Source: Alphaproteobacteria bacterium UBA7691 (GTDB lineage: Bacteria > Pseudomonadota > Alphaproteobacteria > Ferrovibrionales > Ferrovibrionaceae). Taken from it: a DNA stretch of 39,364 nt. The stretch covers positions 9,444 to 48,807 of the forward strand of contig DLGP01000141.1 of NCBI GenBank assembly GCA_002482765.1, written 5' to 3'. Every line of letters begins with the position of its first letter. Within the stretch, counting starts at the first letter, position 1. Positions 7,674 to 15,365 of the stretch are shown here, piece by piece. The position numbers and the translations under genes were made by a program. The notes beneath the pieces were generated by a model. That model ran no database searches and had not been told where the DNA came from. It saw only the letters and a list, made by a program, of their open reading frames with translations.

Positions 7674-8467
7674 GCGGCGAGATGGTGTTTGATGCCACGC
7701 TGCCCTTGCTCAGTGTTGAGGAAGTGCACAAGAGCTTTGGTCGCCAGCCGGCCTGCCGCGATATTTCCTTTGATCTCTGGCCGGGCGAGGTGCTGGGCAT
7801 TGTTGGCGAATCGGGATCAGGCAAATCCACGCTGCTGAATATCCTGGCCGGCCGTATCCAGGCTGATGCCGGCCGGGTGCTGTATCGCACTCAGGCGGAA
7901 ACCATCGTAGACCTGCTGACCGCCAGCGAAGCACAGCGCCGCCAGCTCATGCGCACGGAATGGGGTTTTGTGCAACAGCATGCCCGCGATGGCCTGCGCA
8001 TGGCCTTTTCGGCCGGCGCCAATATCGGCGAACGCATGATGGCGCTGGGCCACAAACATTATGGCGAATTGCGGGGCGCTGCATTGGAATGGCTTGCTGC
8101 GGTGGAGATCGCCGCCGAGCGGATCGACGATCTGCCGCGCAATTTTTCCGGCGGCATGCAGCAGCGTTTGCAGATTGCGCGCAATCTGGTGACCCGGCCA
8201 CGCATCGTGCTGATGGACGAACCCACCGGCGGGCTTGATGTTTCAGTGCAGGCCAGGCTGCTCGATCTGCTGCGCCGGCTGGTGCAGGAACATAATGTGG
8301 CGGTGATCGTGGTGACCCATGATCTTGGTGTCGCCCGCCTGCTGGCGCATCGCCTGATGGTGATGCGGCGCGGCGAGGTGGTGGAAACCGGCCTGACCGA
8401 TCAATTACTCGACGATCCGCAGCATGCCTATACGCAGTTGCTGGTTTCCTCGGTGCTGAATGTGTGA
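7670..8467 (+). CDS. phnK: PhnK, ABC-type ATPase of the C-P lyase complex
   Basis: A 265-residue ABC ATPase of the PhnK type, which docks on the PhnGHIJ core rather than on a membrane permease. Visible motifs are Walker A GESGSGKSTLLN, the family signature NFSGGMQQRLQIARNL, Walker B IVLMDEPTGGLDVS and the switch His in VVTHDLGVARLLAHR. ATG 7670 overlaps the phnJ stop (ATGA). It could be mistaken for an oligopeptide-transport ATPase, but length, order and position fix it as PhnK. Confidence 0.94.
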   Translation: MSGEMVFDATLPLLSVEEVHKSFGRQPACRDISFDLWPGEVLGIVGESGSGKSTLLNILAGRIQADAGRVLYRTQAETIVDLLTASEAQRRQLMRTEWGFVQQHARDGLRMAFSAGANIGERMMALGHKHYGELRGAALEWLAAVEIAAERIDDLPRNFSGGMQQRLQIARNLVTRPRIVLMDEPTGGLDVSVQARLLDLLRRLVQEHNVAVIVVTHDLGVARLLAHRLMVMRRGEVVETGLTDQLLDDPQHAYTQLLVSSVLNV

Positions 8468-8474
8468 GGCCGGC

Positions 8475-9170
8475 ATGGACATGATACGTGTTGCAGACCT
8501 GAGTAAAACCTTCACCCTGCATCTGCGCGGCGGGATTGCCCTGCCGGTGTTGCGTGATGCGACGTTGACGGTGGCCGCTGGTGAATGTGTGGTGCTGCAT
8601 GGCCCTTCGGGCGCAGGAAAATCCACCCTGCTGCGTTCGATCTATGGCAATTACCGGCCGCAACAGGGCCGCATCCTGCTGCGCCATGATGGCCGCATGG
8701 TGGATATCATGCAGGCCGCGCCGCGCCAGATACTGGATATCCGCCGTCGCACATTAGGCTATGTCACGCAATTCCTGCGCGTCATCCCACGCGTGCCGAC
8801 ACTGGATGTGGTGGCCGAGCCATTGCTGGCGCGTGGCGTTGCCCAAGCCGATGCCCGTGCCCGGGCCGCAGCATTGCTGCATATCCTGCATATCCCGGAA
8901 AAGCTGTGGAACCTGCCGCCGGCCACCTTCTCGGGCGGCGAGCAGCAGCGTATCAATATCGCGCGCGGTTTCTGCGCCGATCATCCGATCCTGTTGCTGG
9001 ATGAACCAACCGCCTCGCTGGATGGGGCCAACCGCACAATTGTCATAAATCTGATTGATGATGCGCGCCGACGCGGCACCGCCATCGTGGCCATTGTGCA
9101 TGACGATGAAACCCGTGCCGCCATCGCCACCCGCCTGTTACAGCTGCAAGCTCTGGGAGCCGCCGCATGA
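8475..9170 (+). CDS. phnL: PhnL, ABC-type ATPase of the C-P lyase pathway
   Basis: A 231-residue ABC ATPase of the PhnL type. Motifs are Walker A GPSGAGKSTLLRS, signature TFSGGEQQRINIARG and Walker B ILLLDEPTASLDG. ATG 8475 is chosen because GAGG lies 5 bp upstream; an in-frame ATG at 8460, overlapping the end of phnK, is the alternative. PhnL is needed for phosphonate breakdown and associates with the core complex and PhnK. The 3' end overlaps phnM by 4 bp. Confidence 0.93.
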   Translation: MDMIRVADLSKTFTLHLRGGIALPVLRDATLTVAAGECVVLHGPSGAGKSTLLRSIYGNYRPQQGRILLRHDGRMVDIMQAAPRQILDIRRRTLGYVTQFLRVIPRVPTLDVVAEPLLARGVAQADARARAAALLHILHIPEKLWNLPPATFSGGEQQRINIARGFCADHPILLLDEPTASLDGANRTIVINLIDDARRRGTAIVAIVHDDETRAAIATRLLQLQALGAAA

Positions 9171-10315
9171 ATGCCGAGATGATTATCCGTAATGCCCGCA
9201 TCATCGGCCGGGATGCCGAGATAAGCGGCGGCAGCCTGAAGGTGGTGGATGGCCTGATAACTGCTGTAGATGCGGGCGCCTCTGCTGTATCCGCTGCAAT
9301 TGACTTTGAGGGCGATTACCTGCTGCCGGGCCTGGTGGAATTGCATACCGACAATCTGGAAAAGCATTTTGCCCCACGCCCGGGTGTGCGCTGGCCAAGC
9401 CGGCTGGCGGTGCTGAGCCATGATGCGCAGATTGCCGCTGCCGGCATCACCACGGTGCTGGATGCGGTGGCGGTGGGCGATGTGCGCGATGGCGCGGTGC
9501 GGATGGATATCCTGCGTGAGATGATCGCGGCCATTGACGCCGCACAACAGGCCGGCATCCTGCGCGCCGAACATCTGCTGCATCTGCGCTGCGAAATTTC
9601 GTTCAAGGATTTGATGGCCCTGGTCGAACCGATGACGGAACTGGATTGGCTCAAGCTGATCTCGATCATGGATCACACGCCAGGGCAGCGGCAATTTGTC
9701 AATCCGGTGAAATACCGCGAATATTACCAGGGCAAATACGGCATGAGCGACGAGCAGATGGATCGCTTCATGAATGATCAGATCGCCGCCGCCGCCGCCA
9801 ATGGCGGCCGTAATCGCCGCGCCGTGGTTGAGCTTTGCCGTGCCAAAGGCCTGCCGCTGGCGAGCCATGATGATGCCACCGCCGAACATGTGGCTGAGGC
9901 TGCCGCCGATGGCATGGTGGTGGCGGAATTCCCCACCACGCTGGAAGCGGCCGCGCTGTCACGCCGCAATGGCATGAAGGTGATGATGGGCGGGCCGAAT
10001 GTGGTGCGTGGTGGTTCCCATTCGGGCAATATTTCAGCACGCAAGCTGGCTGAAATGGGCGAGCTTGACATCATATCATCGGATTATGTGCCAAGCAGCC
10101 TGCTACATTCGGCTTTCCTGCTGCCGCAGCAGGTGCCAGGCATCAGCTTGCCGGCGGCCATCGCCATGGTGGCGGCCAATCCGGCCGAATCGATTGGCCT
10201 GATGGATCGCGGTGTGCTGGAGCCGGGCCGCAGGGCGGATATGATCCGGGTCAGTGTGGTGGAGGATACACCGGTGGTGCGCAGTGTATGGCGTGCCGGC
10301 CAGCGTGTGATGTGA
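9167..10315 (+). CDS. phnM: PhnM, RPnTP diphosphatase
   Basis: PhnM of 382 residues, an amidohydrolase-fold enzyme that removes diphosphate from alpha-D-ribose 1-phosphonate 5-triphosphate to give the PhnJ substrate. The typical metal-site segment LPGLVELHTDNLEKHFAPRPGVRWP is seen at residues 47-71 (written here as a landmark of the family). Further landmarks are LISIMDHTPGQRQF, LASHDDATAEHV and MGGPNVVRGGSHSGNISA, with ISSDYVPSSLLHSAF near the end. The start overlaps the phnL stop. A gap of about 29 bp separates it from the next gene, the largest within this run. Confidence 0.95.
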   Translation: MNAEMIIRNARIIGRDAEISGGSLKVVDGLITAVDAGASAVSAAIDFEGDYLLPGLVELHTDNLEKHFAPRPGVRWPSRLAVLSHDAQIAAAGITTVLDAVAVGDVRDGAVRMDILREMIAAIDAAQQAGILRAEHLLHLRCEISFKDLMALVEPMTELDWLKLISIMDHTPGQRQFVNPVKYREYYQGKYGMSDEQMDRFMNDQIAAAAANGGRNRRAVVELCRAKGLPLASHDDATAEHVAEAAADGMVVAEFPTTLEAAALSRRNGMKVMMGGPNVVRGGSHSGNISARKLAEMGELDIISSDYVPSSLLHSAFLLPQQVPGISLPAAIAMVAANPAESIGLMDRGVLEPGRRADMIRVSVVEDTPVVRSVWRAGQRVM

Positions 10316-10344
10316 TCCAGAAACCTCAGCTTGCGGAAATGAAG

Positions 10345-10887
10345 ATGCCGATTCTGGACGTGATTATGGAATTGCTCGCCAAGGCTGGTGCCGAACGTTA
10401 TGGCATGGAGCCGGTCAGCCAGTTGGAACATGCCCTGCAATGCGCCATGCATGCCGAGCGGATGGAATCGCCGCCGGCTCTGATAGCTGCCTGCCTGCTG
10501 CATGATATCGGCCATCTGGTGGATGCCGGTGATGAAGGCCTGGCCGAGCGTGGCATTGATGCTTGCCATGAGGAAATCGCGGCAAATTGGCTGGCGCAGT
10601 ATTTTTCTGCTGCCGTGGTGCAGCCGGTGCGCCTGCATGTCAATGCCAAACGCTATCTGTGCCAGGCCGAGCCGCAATATTGGGCCGGCCTGTCGCAAGC
10701 GTCCAAAACCAGCCTGGAGGTGCAGGGCGGCATTTATAGCGTGGCAGAAGCTGAAGCCTTTATCGCACAGCCCTATGCCGCCGATGCGGTGATGCTGCGG
10801 CGCTGGGATGATGCCGCCAAGTCGCCGCGTCTGCGCACGCCGGATCTGGCGCATTATCGCCCGATACTGGCTACAGCCCTGCAATGA
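10345..10887 (+). CDS. PhnZ/TmpB-type HD-domain phosphonate oxygenase
   Basis: An HD-domain protein of 180 residues belonging to the group of mixed-valent di-iron oxygenases that cleave 1-hydroxyalkylphosphonates (PhnZ, TmpB). The metal pattern fits PhnZ closely: H29, H53-D54, H75, H98 and D155, with K102 four residues after H98. Tyr19 and Glu22 match the two PhnZ residues that shape the active site (motif YGMEPVSQLEH). The central HD block is LLHDIGH. ATG 10345 is preferred because GGA lies a suitable distance upstream; ATG 10339 is also possible. It sits between phnM and phnN, and its stop overlaps the phnN start. PhnZ normally works with a 2-oxoglutarate dioxygenase (PhnY or TmpA), and no such gene is in the operon. 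Its exact substrate is unknown. Confidence 0.85.
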   Translation: MPILDVIMELLAKAGAERYGMEPVSQLEHALQCAMHAERMESPPALIAACLLHDIGHLVDAGDEGLAERGIDACHEEIAANWLAQYFSAAVVQPVRLHVNAKRYLCQAEPQYWAGLSQASKTSLEVQGGIYSVAEAEAFIAQPYAADAVMLRRWDDAAKSPRLRTPDLAHYRPILATALQ

Positions 10888-11459
10888 ACGCGGCACAGGC
10901 CAAACGGCCTCGATTTTCTGGCCGGCTCACCCTGGTGGTGGGGCCGAGCGGCGTGGGCAAGGATAGCTTGATGCACGCGGCGCAGCAGGCGCTGGGTGAT
11001 GATCCAGCCATTGTTTTCCCGCGCCGTGTGATCACGCGGGCTGCCAATCTGGGGGGCGAGGATTATATTGCCATCGACGATGCCAGGTTTGAGGCCATGC
11101 GCAAGAATGGCGAGTTTGCGCTTTACTGGCTGGCGCATGGTCTGCGTTATGGTGTGCCGATAGCCATCGAGGCTGAATTGCAGGCCGGGCGCCAGGTGGT
11201 GGTGAATGTCTCGCGCGCCATCATCGCCGAAGCCCGTCGCGCCTATCCCGGTTTGCAGGTGATTGCCGTTACGGCGCCGCCGGCCTTGCTGCGCCAACGG
11301 CTGGAAGCACGCGGCCGCGAAAGCCCGGCCGATATTGCCCAGCGTCTGGCGCGCGCCGCCGCCTTTGATCTGGGTGGCGAGCCGGATGTGATTGAATTGA
11401 GCAATAATGGCCCGCTGGAACAGGGTGTGGCGCGGCTGCTGGCCTTGTTGCGGGGCTAA
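10884..11459 (+). CDS. phnN: PhnN, ribose 1,5-bisphosphate phosphokinase
   Basis: A 191-residue kinase of the guanylate-kinase fold. PhnN phosphorylates ribose 1,5-bisphosphate to PRPP, the last step of the C-P lyase route. The P-loop is GPSGVGKDSL near residues 20-29, followed by RVITRAANLGGEDYIAI and LYWLAHGLRYGVP. ATG 10884 overlaps the stop of the HD gene. At its end it collides with the DUF1045 gene on the other strand, so that the two stop codons overlap. Confidence 0.93.
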   Translation: MNAAQAKRPRFSGRLTLVVGPSGVGKDSLMHAAQQALGDDPAIVFPRRVITRAANLGGEDYIAIDDARFEAMRKNGEFALYWLAHGLRYGVPIAIEAELQAGRQVVVNVSRAIIAEARRAYPGLQVIAVTAPPALLRQRLEARGRESPADIAQRLARAAAFDLGGEPDVIELSNNGPLEQGVARLLALLRG

Positions 11460-12160
11460 CCGCGCAGGGCAAAGCGCCGTTCGATGCGAAACGGCTGGTC
11501 AGCTTCACGTTGCACAAACAGGCAGATATCCGACACGGGAAATTCCTGCCGCGTGAAGTCTGCTGTGGCTGCATGCAGATAGGCCCTGATCTGCTCGCGT
11601 TCGGCGGCATCAGCGATGCGGCCGGTCAGCGTGAAATGCAGGCGGAATTCCTCCAGCACATAGGGATAACCCCAGGCCAGCAGGTAGGCTTCCTGGCGCG
11701 CAGACAAGCCGGCAGCGCGGCGCTTGGCCAATTCGGCAGCGCCGGCAGCGGCGCGAAAAATATCAAACTCACGCACACAATCGGCGGCAAGCTGCTCTGC
11801 CAGGGGGCAGGGTGCGCTTGGCTGCATAGCCAGAAACTGGCCGAGTGCCGCCACGCGCAGCGAAGGCAGGGCAAAGGCTGTGCGGCTTTGCGTGAAGTGT
11901 TCCAGCGCAGCCAGCAAGCCGGCCTCGTCCTTGTCTGGCGCAAGCCGGAAAGGCGGCTTCAGTGTGCCGTGGAAGCCATAGTGGCGCGGCTCAGTGGTGA
12001 GCGCGGCTTGTTGTCTTGCGTCCAGGCCAGCCGCTGCTGTGGCGGCATAAGCCTGGCCGCTGGCAGCATCCCAGCCGAGCCAGCGCGCGGCAAATTCATG
12101 CAGCGGATCATCGCTGGCCGGGGCGACATAAAGCGCATAACGCGGGCCGGAGCTAGACAA
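11456..12160 (-). CDS. DUF1045 phosphonate-locus 2H phosphoesterase
   Basis: A 234-residue protein of the DUF1045 family, which is found in many phn loci. It has the two HxT motifs of the 2H phosphoesterase superfamily: YGFHGTLKPPF near residue 80 and LHFTLTGRI near residue 175. The other landmark is the opening YALYVAPASDDPLHEFAARWLGWD. The start is a TTG at 12160: an in-frame stop lies three codons upstream and no ATG occurs in the first part of the protein. Since phnP is not visible here, this enzyme may open the cyclic ribose phosphate produced by PhnJ, but that is inference. It lies convergent to phnN and divergent from phnC. Confidence 0.85.
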   Translation of the reverse strand: MSSSGPRYALYVAPASDDPLHEFAARWLGWDAASGQAYAATAAAGLDARQQAALTTEPRHYGFHGTLKPPFRLAPDKDEAGLLAALEHFTQSRTAFALPSLRVAALGQFLAMQPSAPCPLAEQLAADCVREFDIFRAAAGAAELAKRRAAGLSARQEAYLLAWGYPYVLEEFRLHFTLTGRIADAAEREQIRAYLHAATADFTRQEFPVSDICLFVQREADQPFRIERRFALRG

Positions 12161-12299
12161 GTGGCTTACTCATCCTGTGGGTATCATGAATGGCGCAGGC
12201 CGGATGGGTTATTTCACCATCCCGTCGCCAAAGCGAAATCGAACTGTCACACAGCATTGTTATGAGCGGTCCCAGGCCAAGTGGGCATAGGAGAGACGC
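12161..12299. promoter_or_regulatory. Divergent control region DUF1045 / phnCDE
   Basis: A 139-bp gap that should carry the phnC promoter and the DUF1045 promoter. CTGTCAC at 12244-12250 resembles one PhoB half-site, but the second half is poor. CTAGACAAGT at 12153-12162, spanning the DUF1045 start codon, matches 9 of 10 bases of CTAGACAAAT in the phnF-phnG operator. AGGAGAG lies just before the phnC ATG. No convincing -10/-35 pair is seen. Confidence 0.35.
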
Positions 12300-13172
12300 A
12301 TGGGCGCCGCCATCGAGATTGTTCATCTATCGAAAACCTTCGGCACAGGCAAGCGCGCTCTCGACAAGATCAATCTCACGATCGAACAAGGTGAGATGGT
12401 GGCATTGATCGGTGCTTCCGGCTCAGGCAAATCCACCTTGCTGCGCCATATTGCCGGCCTGATGCCGGGCGACCGCGAGCCGCAGGCGCAATTGGCGGTG
12501 AATGGCCGCATGGTGCAACAGGGTGGCCGCATCGGTCGCGGCATCCGGCAGACCCGCGCCGGCATCGGCTTTGTGTTTCAGCAATTCAATCTGGTGGGCC
12601 GTTTGCCGGTGATCACCAATGTGCTGGCCGGCAATCTTGGCCGGCTGCCTTTGTGGCGCAGCCTGTTGCGCTGGTTCACCGATGCGGAACGCCGCGAGGC
12701 GATTCATGCGCTGAACCGTGTTGGCATTGCCGCCTGCGCCTTTCAGCGTGCCTCGACATTATCCGGCGGCCAGCAGCAGCGCGCCGCGATTGCCCGCGCC
12801 CTGGTGCAGAAAGCCGGTGTGATCCTGGCGGATGAACCGATCGCCTCGCTTGATCCGGAATCCTCGCGCCGCGTGATGGCGACACTGGCTGATATCAATC
12901 GCACCGATGGCGTTACCGTGGTGGTATCGCTGCATCAGGTGGATTTTGCCCTGAAATTCTGCCGCCGCGTGGTGGCTTTGCGCGATGGCCGCGTGTTGTT
13001 CGATGGCGCCGCCGCCGATGTCAGCGCCGAGATGCTGCGTGGCCTTTACGGCGAGGATAGCGACCTGGATTTTGGCGCGCTGGCCGTGCCGCCCTATCGC
13101 CCCGCCGCCGAAGAATTGCCGCAGGTAGCCGAGCGCCGCCTGTTGCCGCCGCTGCAAGCCGCGCTGGCTTGA
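12300..13172 (+). CDS. phnC: PhnC, phosphonate ABC importer ATPase
   Basis: The 290-residue ATPase of the phosphonate importer PhnCDE. Motifs are Walker A GASGSGKSTLLRHIAG, the Q-loop in GIGFVFQQFNLV, signature STLSGGQQQRAAIARAL and Walker B VILADEPIASLDPES, with the switch His in VVSLHQVDFAL. A tail of about 35 residues follows the core. A strong AGGAGAG precedes the ATG. The stop codon lies inside the first copy of an 18-bp tandem duplication. phnD follows after 49 bp. Confidence 0.94.
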   Translation: MGAAIEIVHLSKTFGTGKRALDKINLTIEQGEMVALIGASGSGKSTLLRHIAGLMPGDREPQAQLAVNGRMVQQGGRIGRGIRQTRAGIGFVFQQFNLVGRLPVITNVLAGNLGRLPLWRSLLRWFTDAERREAIHALNRVGIAACAFQRASTLSGGQQQRAAIARALVQKAGVILADEPIASLDPESSRRVMATLADINRTDGVTVVVSLHQVDFALKFCRRVVALRDGRVLFDGAAADVSAEMLRGLYGEDSDLDFGALAVPPYRPAAEELPQVAERRLLPPLQAALA

Positions 13173-13198
13173 AAATCCCCGCTGGCTTGAAAAACCCC
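13163..13198 (+). repeat. 18-bp tandem duplication at the end of phnC
   Basis: GCTGGCTTGAAAATCCCC (13163-13180) is followed at once by GCTGGCTTGAAAAACCCC (13181-13198), 17 of 18 bases identical. The first copy holds the last codons and the TGA of phnC, so the duplication lengthened the phnC-phnD gap without changing either protein. Confidence 0.9.
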
Positions 13199-13221
13199 CG
13201 TCCGTCAACCTGGAGAATCGT

Positions 13222-14199
13222 ATGCTGCGCCGCTCGCTGTTGAAACTGTCTGCCTCGCTGCTGTTGCTCGGCTTTGCCGGCACGGCCCAAGCTCAAAACC
13301 TGAAGGAACTGAACTTCGGTATCATCTCCACCGAGGCGAGTTCCAACCTGAAAACCATCTGGCAGCCTTTCCTGGCCGATATGGAAAAGCAGCTTGGCAT
13401 GAAGATCAATGCCTTCTTCGCGCCGGATTATGCCGGCATCATCGAAGGCATGCGCTTCAACAAGGTGCAGATCGCCTGGTTTGGCAATGCTTCGGCCATG
13501 CAGGCGGTGGATCGCGCCGATGGCGAGATTTTTGTGCAGACTGTGGCTTCCGATGGTTCGCCGGGCTACTGGTCGCTGCTGGTGGTGCACAAGGACAGCC
13601 CGATCAAGTCGTTTGAGGATTTGCTCAAGTCGCCGGGCAAGTATTCGTTTGGCAATGGTGATCCGAATTCCACCTCCGGCTTCCTGGTGCCGAGCTATTA
13701 TGCCTGGGGCCAGAACAATATCGACATCCGCAAGCATTTCACCCGCATGACCAGCGGCGGCCATGAAACCAATTCGCTCGCGGTGGCGAACAAGCAGGTG
13801 GATGTTGCCACCGGCAATACCGAGAATATGGAGCGTCTGCAAAAGACCGCGCCGGAAAAAGCCGCGCAGCTGCGTGTGTTGTGGAAATCGCCCTTGATCC
13901 CGTCTGACCCGATTGTGTGGCGCAAGGATTTGTCGGCTGAGGACAAGGCCAAGATCAAGAATTTCTTCCTGAGCTACGGCACCAAGGAAGAAAGTGAGAA
14001 GAAGGTGTTGGCGGCCCTGCAATGGGCGCCGTTCAAGGAATCGTCCAACAAGCAATTGTTGCCGATCCGCCAGCTTGCCCTGTTCCGCGACAAGATCAGG
14101 CTGGAAGCCGATGCCAACATGGCGGCTGACGATAAGGCCAAGAAGCTGGCCGAGATCGATGCCAAGCTGGCCGAGTTGAACAAGCAGCTCGGTTCCTAA
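13222..14199 (+). CDS. phnD: PhnD, phosphonate-binding protein
   Basis: A secreted solute-binding protein of 325 residues for the PhnCDE importer. A signal peptide is clear: two Arg, then SLLKLSASLLLLGFAGTAQA, with cleavage likely after AQA. The mature part has the family blocks NLKTIWQPFLADMEKQLGM, FAPDYAGIIEGMRFNKVQIAWFGN and, most typical, FGNGDPNSTSGFLVPSYYAW, which lines the phosphonate pocket. GGAG stands before ATG 13222. It is followed by a strong hairpin with T-run that separates it from phnE, a usual way to make more binding protein than permease. Confidence 0.94.
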   Translation: MLRRSLLKLSASLLLLGFAGTAQAQNLKELNFGIISTEASSNLKTIWQPFLADMEKQLGMKINAFFAPDYAGIIEGMRFNKVQIAWFGNASAMQAVDRADGEIFVQTVASDGSPGYWSLLVVHKDSPIKSFEDLLKSPGKYSFGNGDPNSTSGFLVPSYYAWGQNNIDIRKHFTRMTSGGHETNSLAVANKQVDVATGNTENMERLQKTAPEKAAQLRVLWKSPLIPSDPIVWRKDLSAEDKAKIKNFFLSYGTKEESEKKVLAALQWAPFKESSNKQLLPIRQLALFRDKIRLEADANMAADDKAKKLAEIDAKLAELNKQLGS

Positions 14200-14205
14200 G
14201 TTTTC

Positions 14206-14241
14206 CGCCGGGGTGCAGTGATTGCACCCCGGCGTTTTTTT
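14206..14241 (+). terminator. Intra-operon terminator between phnD and phnE
   Basis: CGCCGGGGTGCA (14206-14217) pairs perfectly with TGCACCCCGGCG (14223-14234) across a 5-nt loop, followed by seven T (14235-14241). It has every mark of an intrinsic terminator but lies within phnCDE, 11 bp before the phnE start. Partial termination would favour phnD over phnE. Confidence 0.9.
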
Positions 14242-14251
14242 GAGGCCATAC

Positions 14252-15067
14252 ATGACCATGCATGCTGCCGTGTCGCTGCCGGAACATCCGATCCATCCGC
14301 CGAAAGCCAGCCTGAAAAGCTCGCTGTTGCGCTACCTCGTTTATGGCCTGATTGCCGCCATTCTCGTCTGGTCCTATCGCGGCGCCGAAATCGCACCGGA
14401 CAAGCTGTATACCGATGCCGGCAATATGGTGACATTTGCGCAGGACTTTTTCCCGCCGGATTTTGCTGACTGGCGCTACTATCTCAGCGAATTGGTGGTG
14501 ACGCTGCATATCGCCATCTGGGGCACGGTGCTGGCGGTGATCTGCGCTGTGCCGTTTGGCCTGCTGGCGGCATCCAATATTGCGCCGGCCTGGATTTACC
14601 AGCCGGTGCGCCGGCTGATGGATGCGCTGCGCTCGATCAATGAAATGGTTTTCGCCATGCTGTTTGTGGTGGCGGTTGGCCTCGGCCCGTTTGCCGGCGC
14701 ACTGGCGCTGTGGATTCACACCACCGGCACGCTGGCCAAGCTGTTTTCCGAAGCAGTGGAGGCGATTGATCCGCAGCCGGTGGAGGGTATTCGCGCCACC
14801 GGGGCCAATGTGCTGGAAGAGATCGTTTATGGCGTCATCCCGCAGGTGATGCCGCTCTGGGTGTCATATTCACTGTATCGTTTTGAAGCCAATGTGCGCT
14901 CGGCTTCCGTGGTGGGCATGGTTGGCGCCGGTGGCATCGGCGTGGTGTTGTGGGAAGTCATCCGTGGCTTCCGCTTTGATCAGACCTGCGCCGTGATGAT
15001 CATGATTGTGCTGCTGGTCAGCATGGTTGATTTGATTTCCTCACGGGTGCGGCGCCTGTTCATCTGA
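14252..15067 (+). CDS. phnE: PhnE, phosphonate importer permease
   Basis: The membrane permease of PhnCDE, 271 residues with about six helices. The ABC coupling loop with the EAA-type pattern is visible at ATGANVLEEIVYGVIPQVMPLW, and ASVVGMVGAGGIGVVLWEVIR near the end is characteristic of PhnE. ATG 14252 is chosen for GAGG 6 bp upstream. The ribosome site lies just after the T-run of the preceding terminator. Only one phnE is present, where many proteobacteria carry two, so the permease may act as a homodimer. Confidence 0.93.
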   Translation: MTMHAAVSLPEHPIHPPKASLKSSLLRYLVYGLIAAILVWSYRGAEIAPDKLYTDAGNMVTFAQDFFPPDFADWRYYLSELVVTLHIAIWGTVLAVICAVPFGLLAASNIAPAWIYQPVRRLMDALRSINEMVFAMLFVVAVGLGPFAGALALWIHTTGTLAKLFSEAVEAIDPQPVEGIRATGANVLEEIVYGVIPQVMPLWVSYSLYRFEANVRSASVVGMVGAGGIGVVLWEVIRGFRFDQTCAVMIMIVLLVSMVDLISSRVRRLFI

Positions 15068-15111
15068 GCCCGGCCTTTATAAAGGTTGTATTCTTTTCTG
15101 GATTTCGACTT

Positions 15112-15148
15112 CAGGCGGCTGTCCATCGGGCGGCCGCCTGTTTGTCTT
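15112..15148 (+). terminator. Terminator after phnE
   Basis: CAGGCGGC (15112-15119) pairs with GCCGCCTG (15133-15140) across a 13-nt loop, followed by TTTGTCTT. It lies 45 bp after the phnE stop and before the bioY control region, so it plausibly ends the phnCDE transcript. Confidence 0.65.
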
Positions 15149-15183
15149 ATGACATGGCATGCCTGCCCACCGAGAAGACCATA

Positions 15184-15193
15184 ATATAGATAA
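15184..15193 (-). promoter_or_regulatory. Candidate BioR box upstream of bioY
   Basis: ATATAGATAA matches 9 of 10 bases of the alphaproteobacterial BioR consensus (TTATAGATAA and its complement TTATCTATAA). It lies about 170 bp before bioY, a usual BioR target. BioR is a biotin-responsive repressor; no bioR gene is in the window. The match is short and AT-rich, so chance is possible. Confidence 0.45.
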
Positions 15194-15274
15194 GTCATTG
15201 TATTAATGTGCATTCAGGGTCGCTGCGCGGCTTGCTTTTGCTCGCACAGAGACGAGCCTTCAAAAATGTTATTC

Positions 15275-15298
15275 AAATTGTCGACAATTTAGTCGACA
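15275..15298 (+). promoter_or_regulatory. Operator palindrome upstream of bioY operon
   Basis: AAATTGTCGACAATTT (15275-15290) is a perfect 16-bp palindrome, and GTCGACA recurs 12 bp further on (15292-15298), about one helix turn. The core ATTGTCGACAAT differs by one base from ATTGTTGACAAT upstream of the GntR gene at the other end of the block, and its TTGTnnACAA form suits FCD-type GntR regulators. It lies 76 bp before bioY. No clear -10/-35 pair accompanies it. Confidence 0.7.
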
Positions 15299-15365
15299 TG
15301 ACTTTTTGCATCTGACATTCTACCTGCAACGGCACGGACCAATCCGCGCCGAGTGGAGGAAAACG

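Noticed and set aside
6672..7890. Two long minus-strand frames opposite phnJ and phnK
   Set aside because: They are antisense shadows of well-conserved genes in GC-rich DNA.
12244..12261. Full Pho box before phnC
   Set aside because: Only the first half CTGTCAC matches; the second half agrees at about 3 of 7 positions.
13021..14259. 412-codon minus-strand frame opposite phnD
   Set aside because: phnD on the plus strand has a signal peptide and all family motifs; the antisense frame has none.
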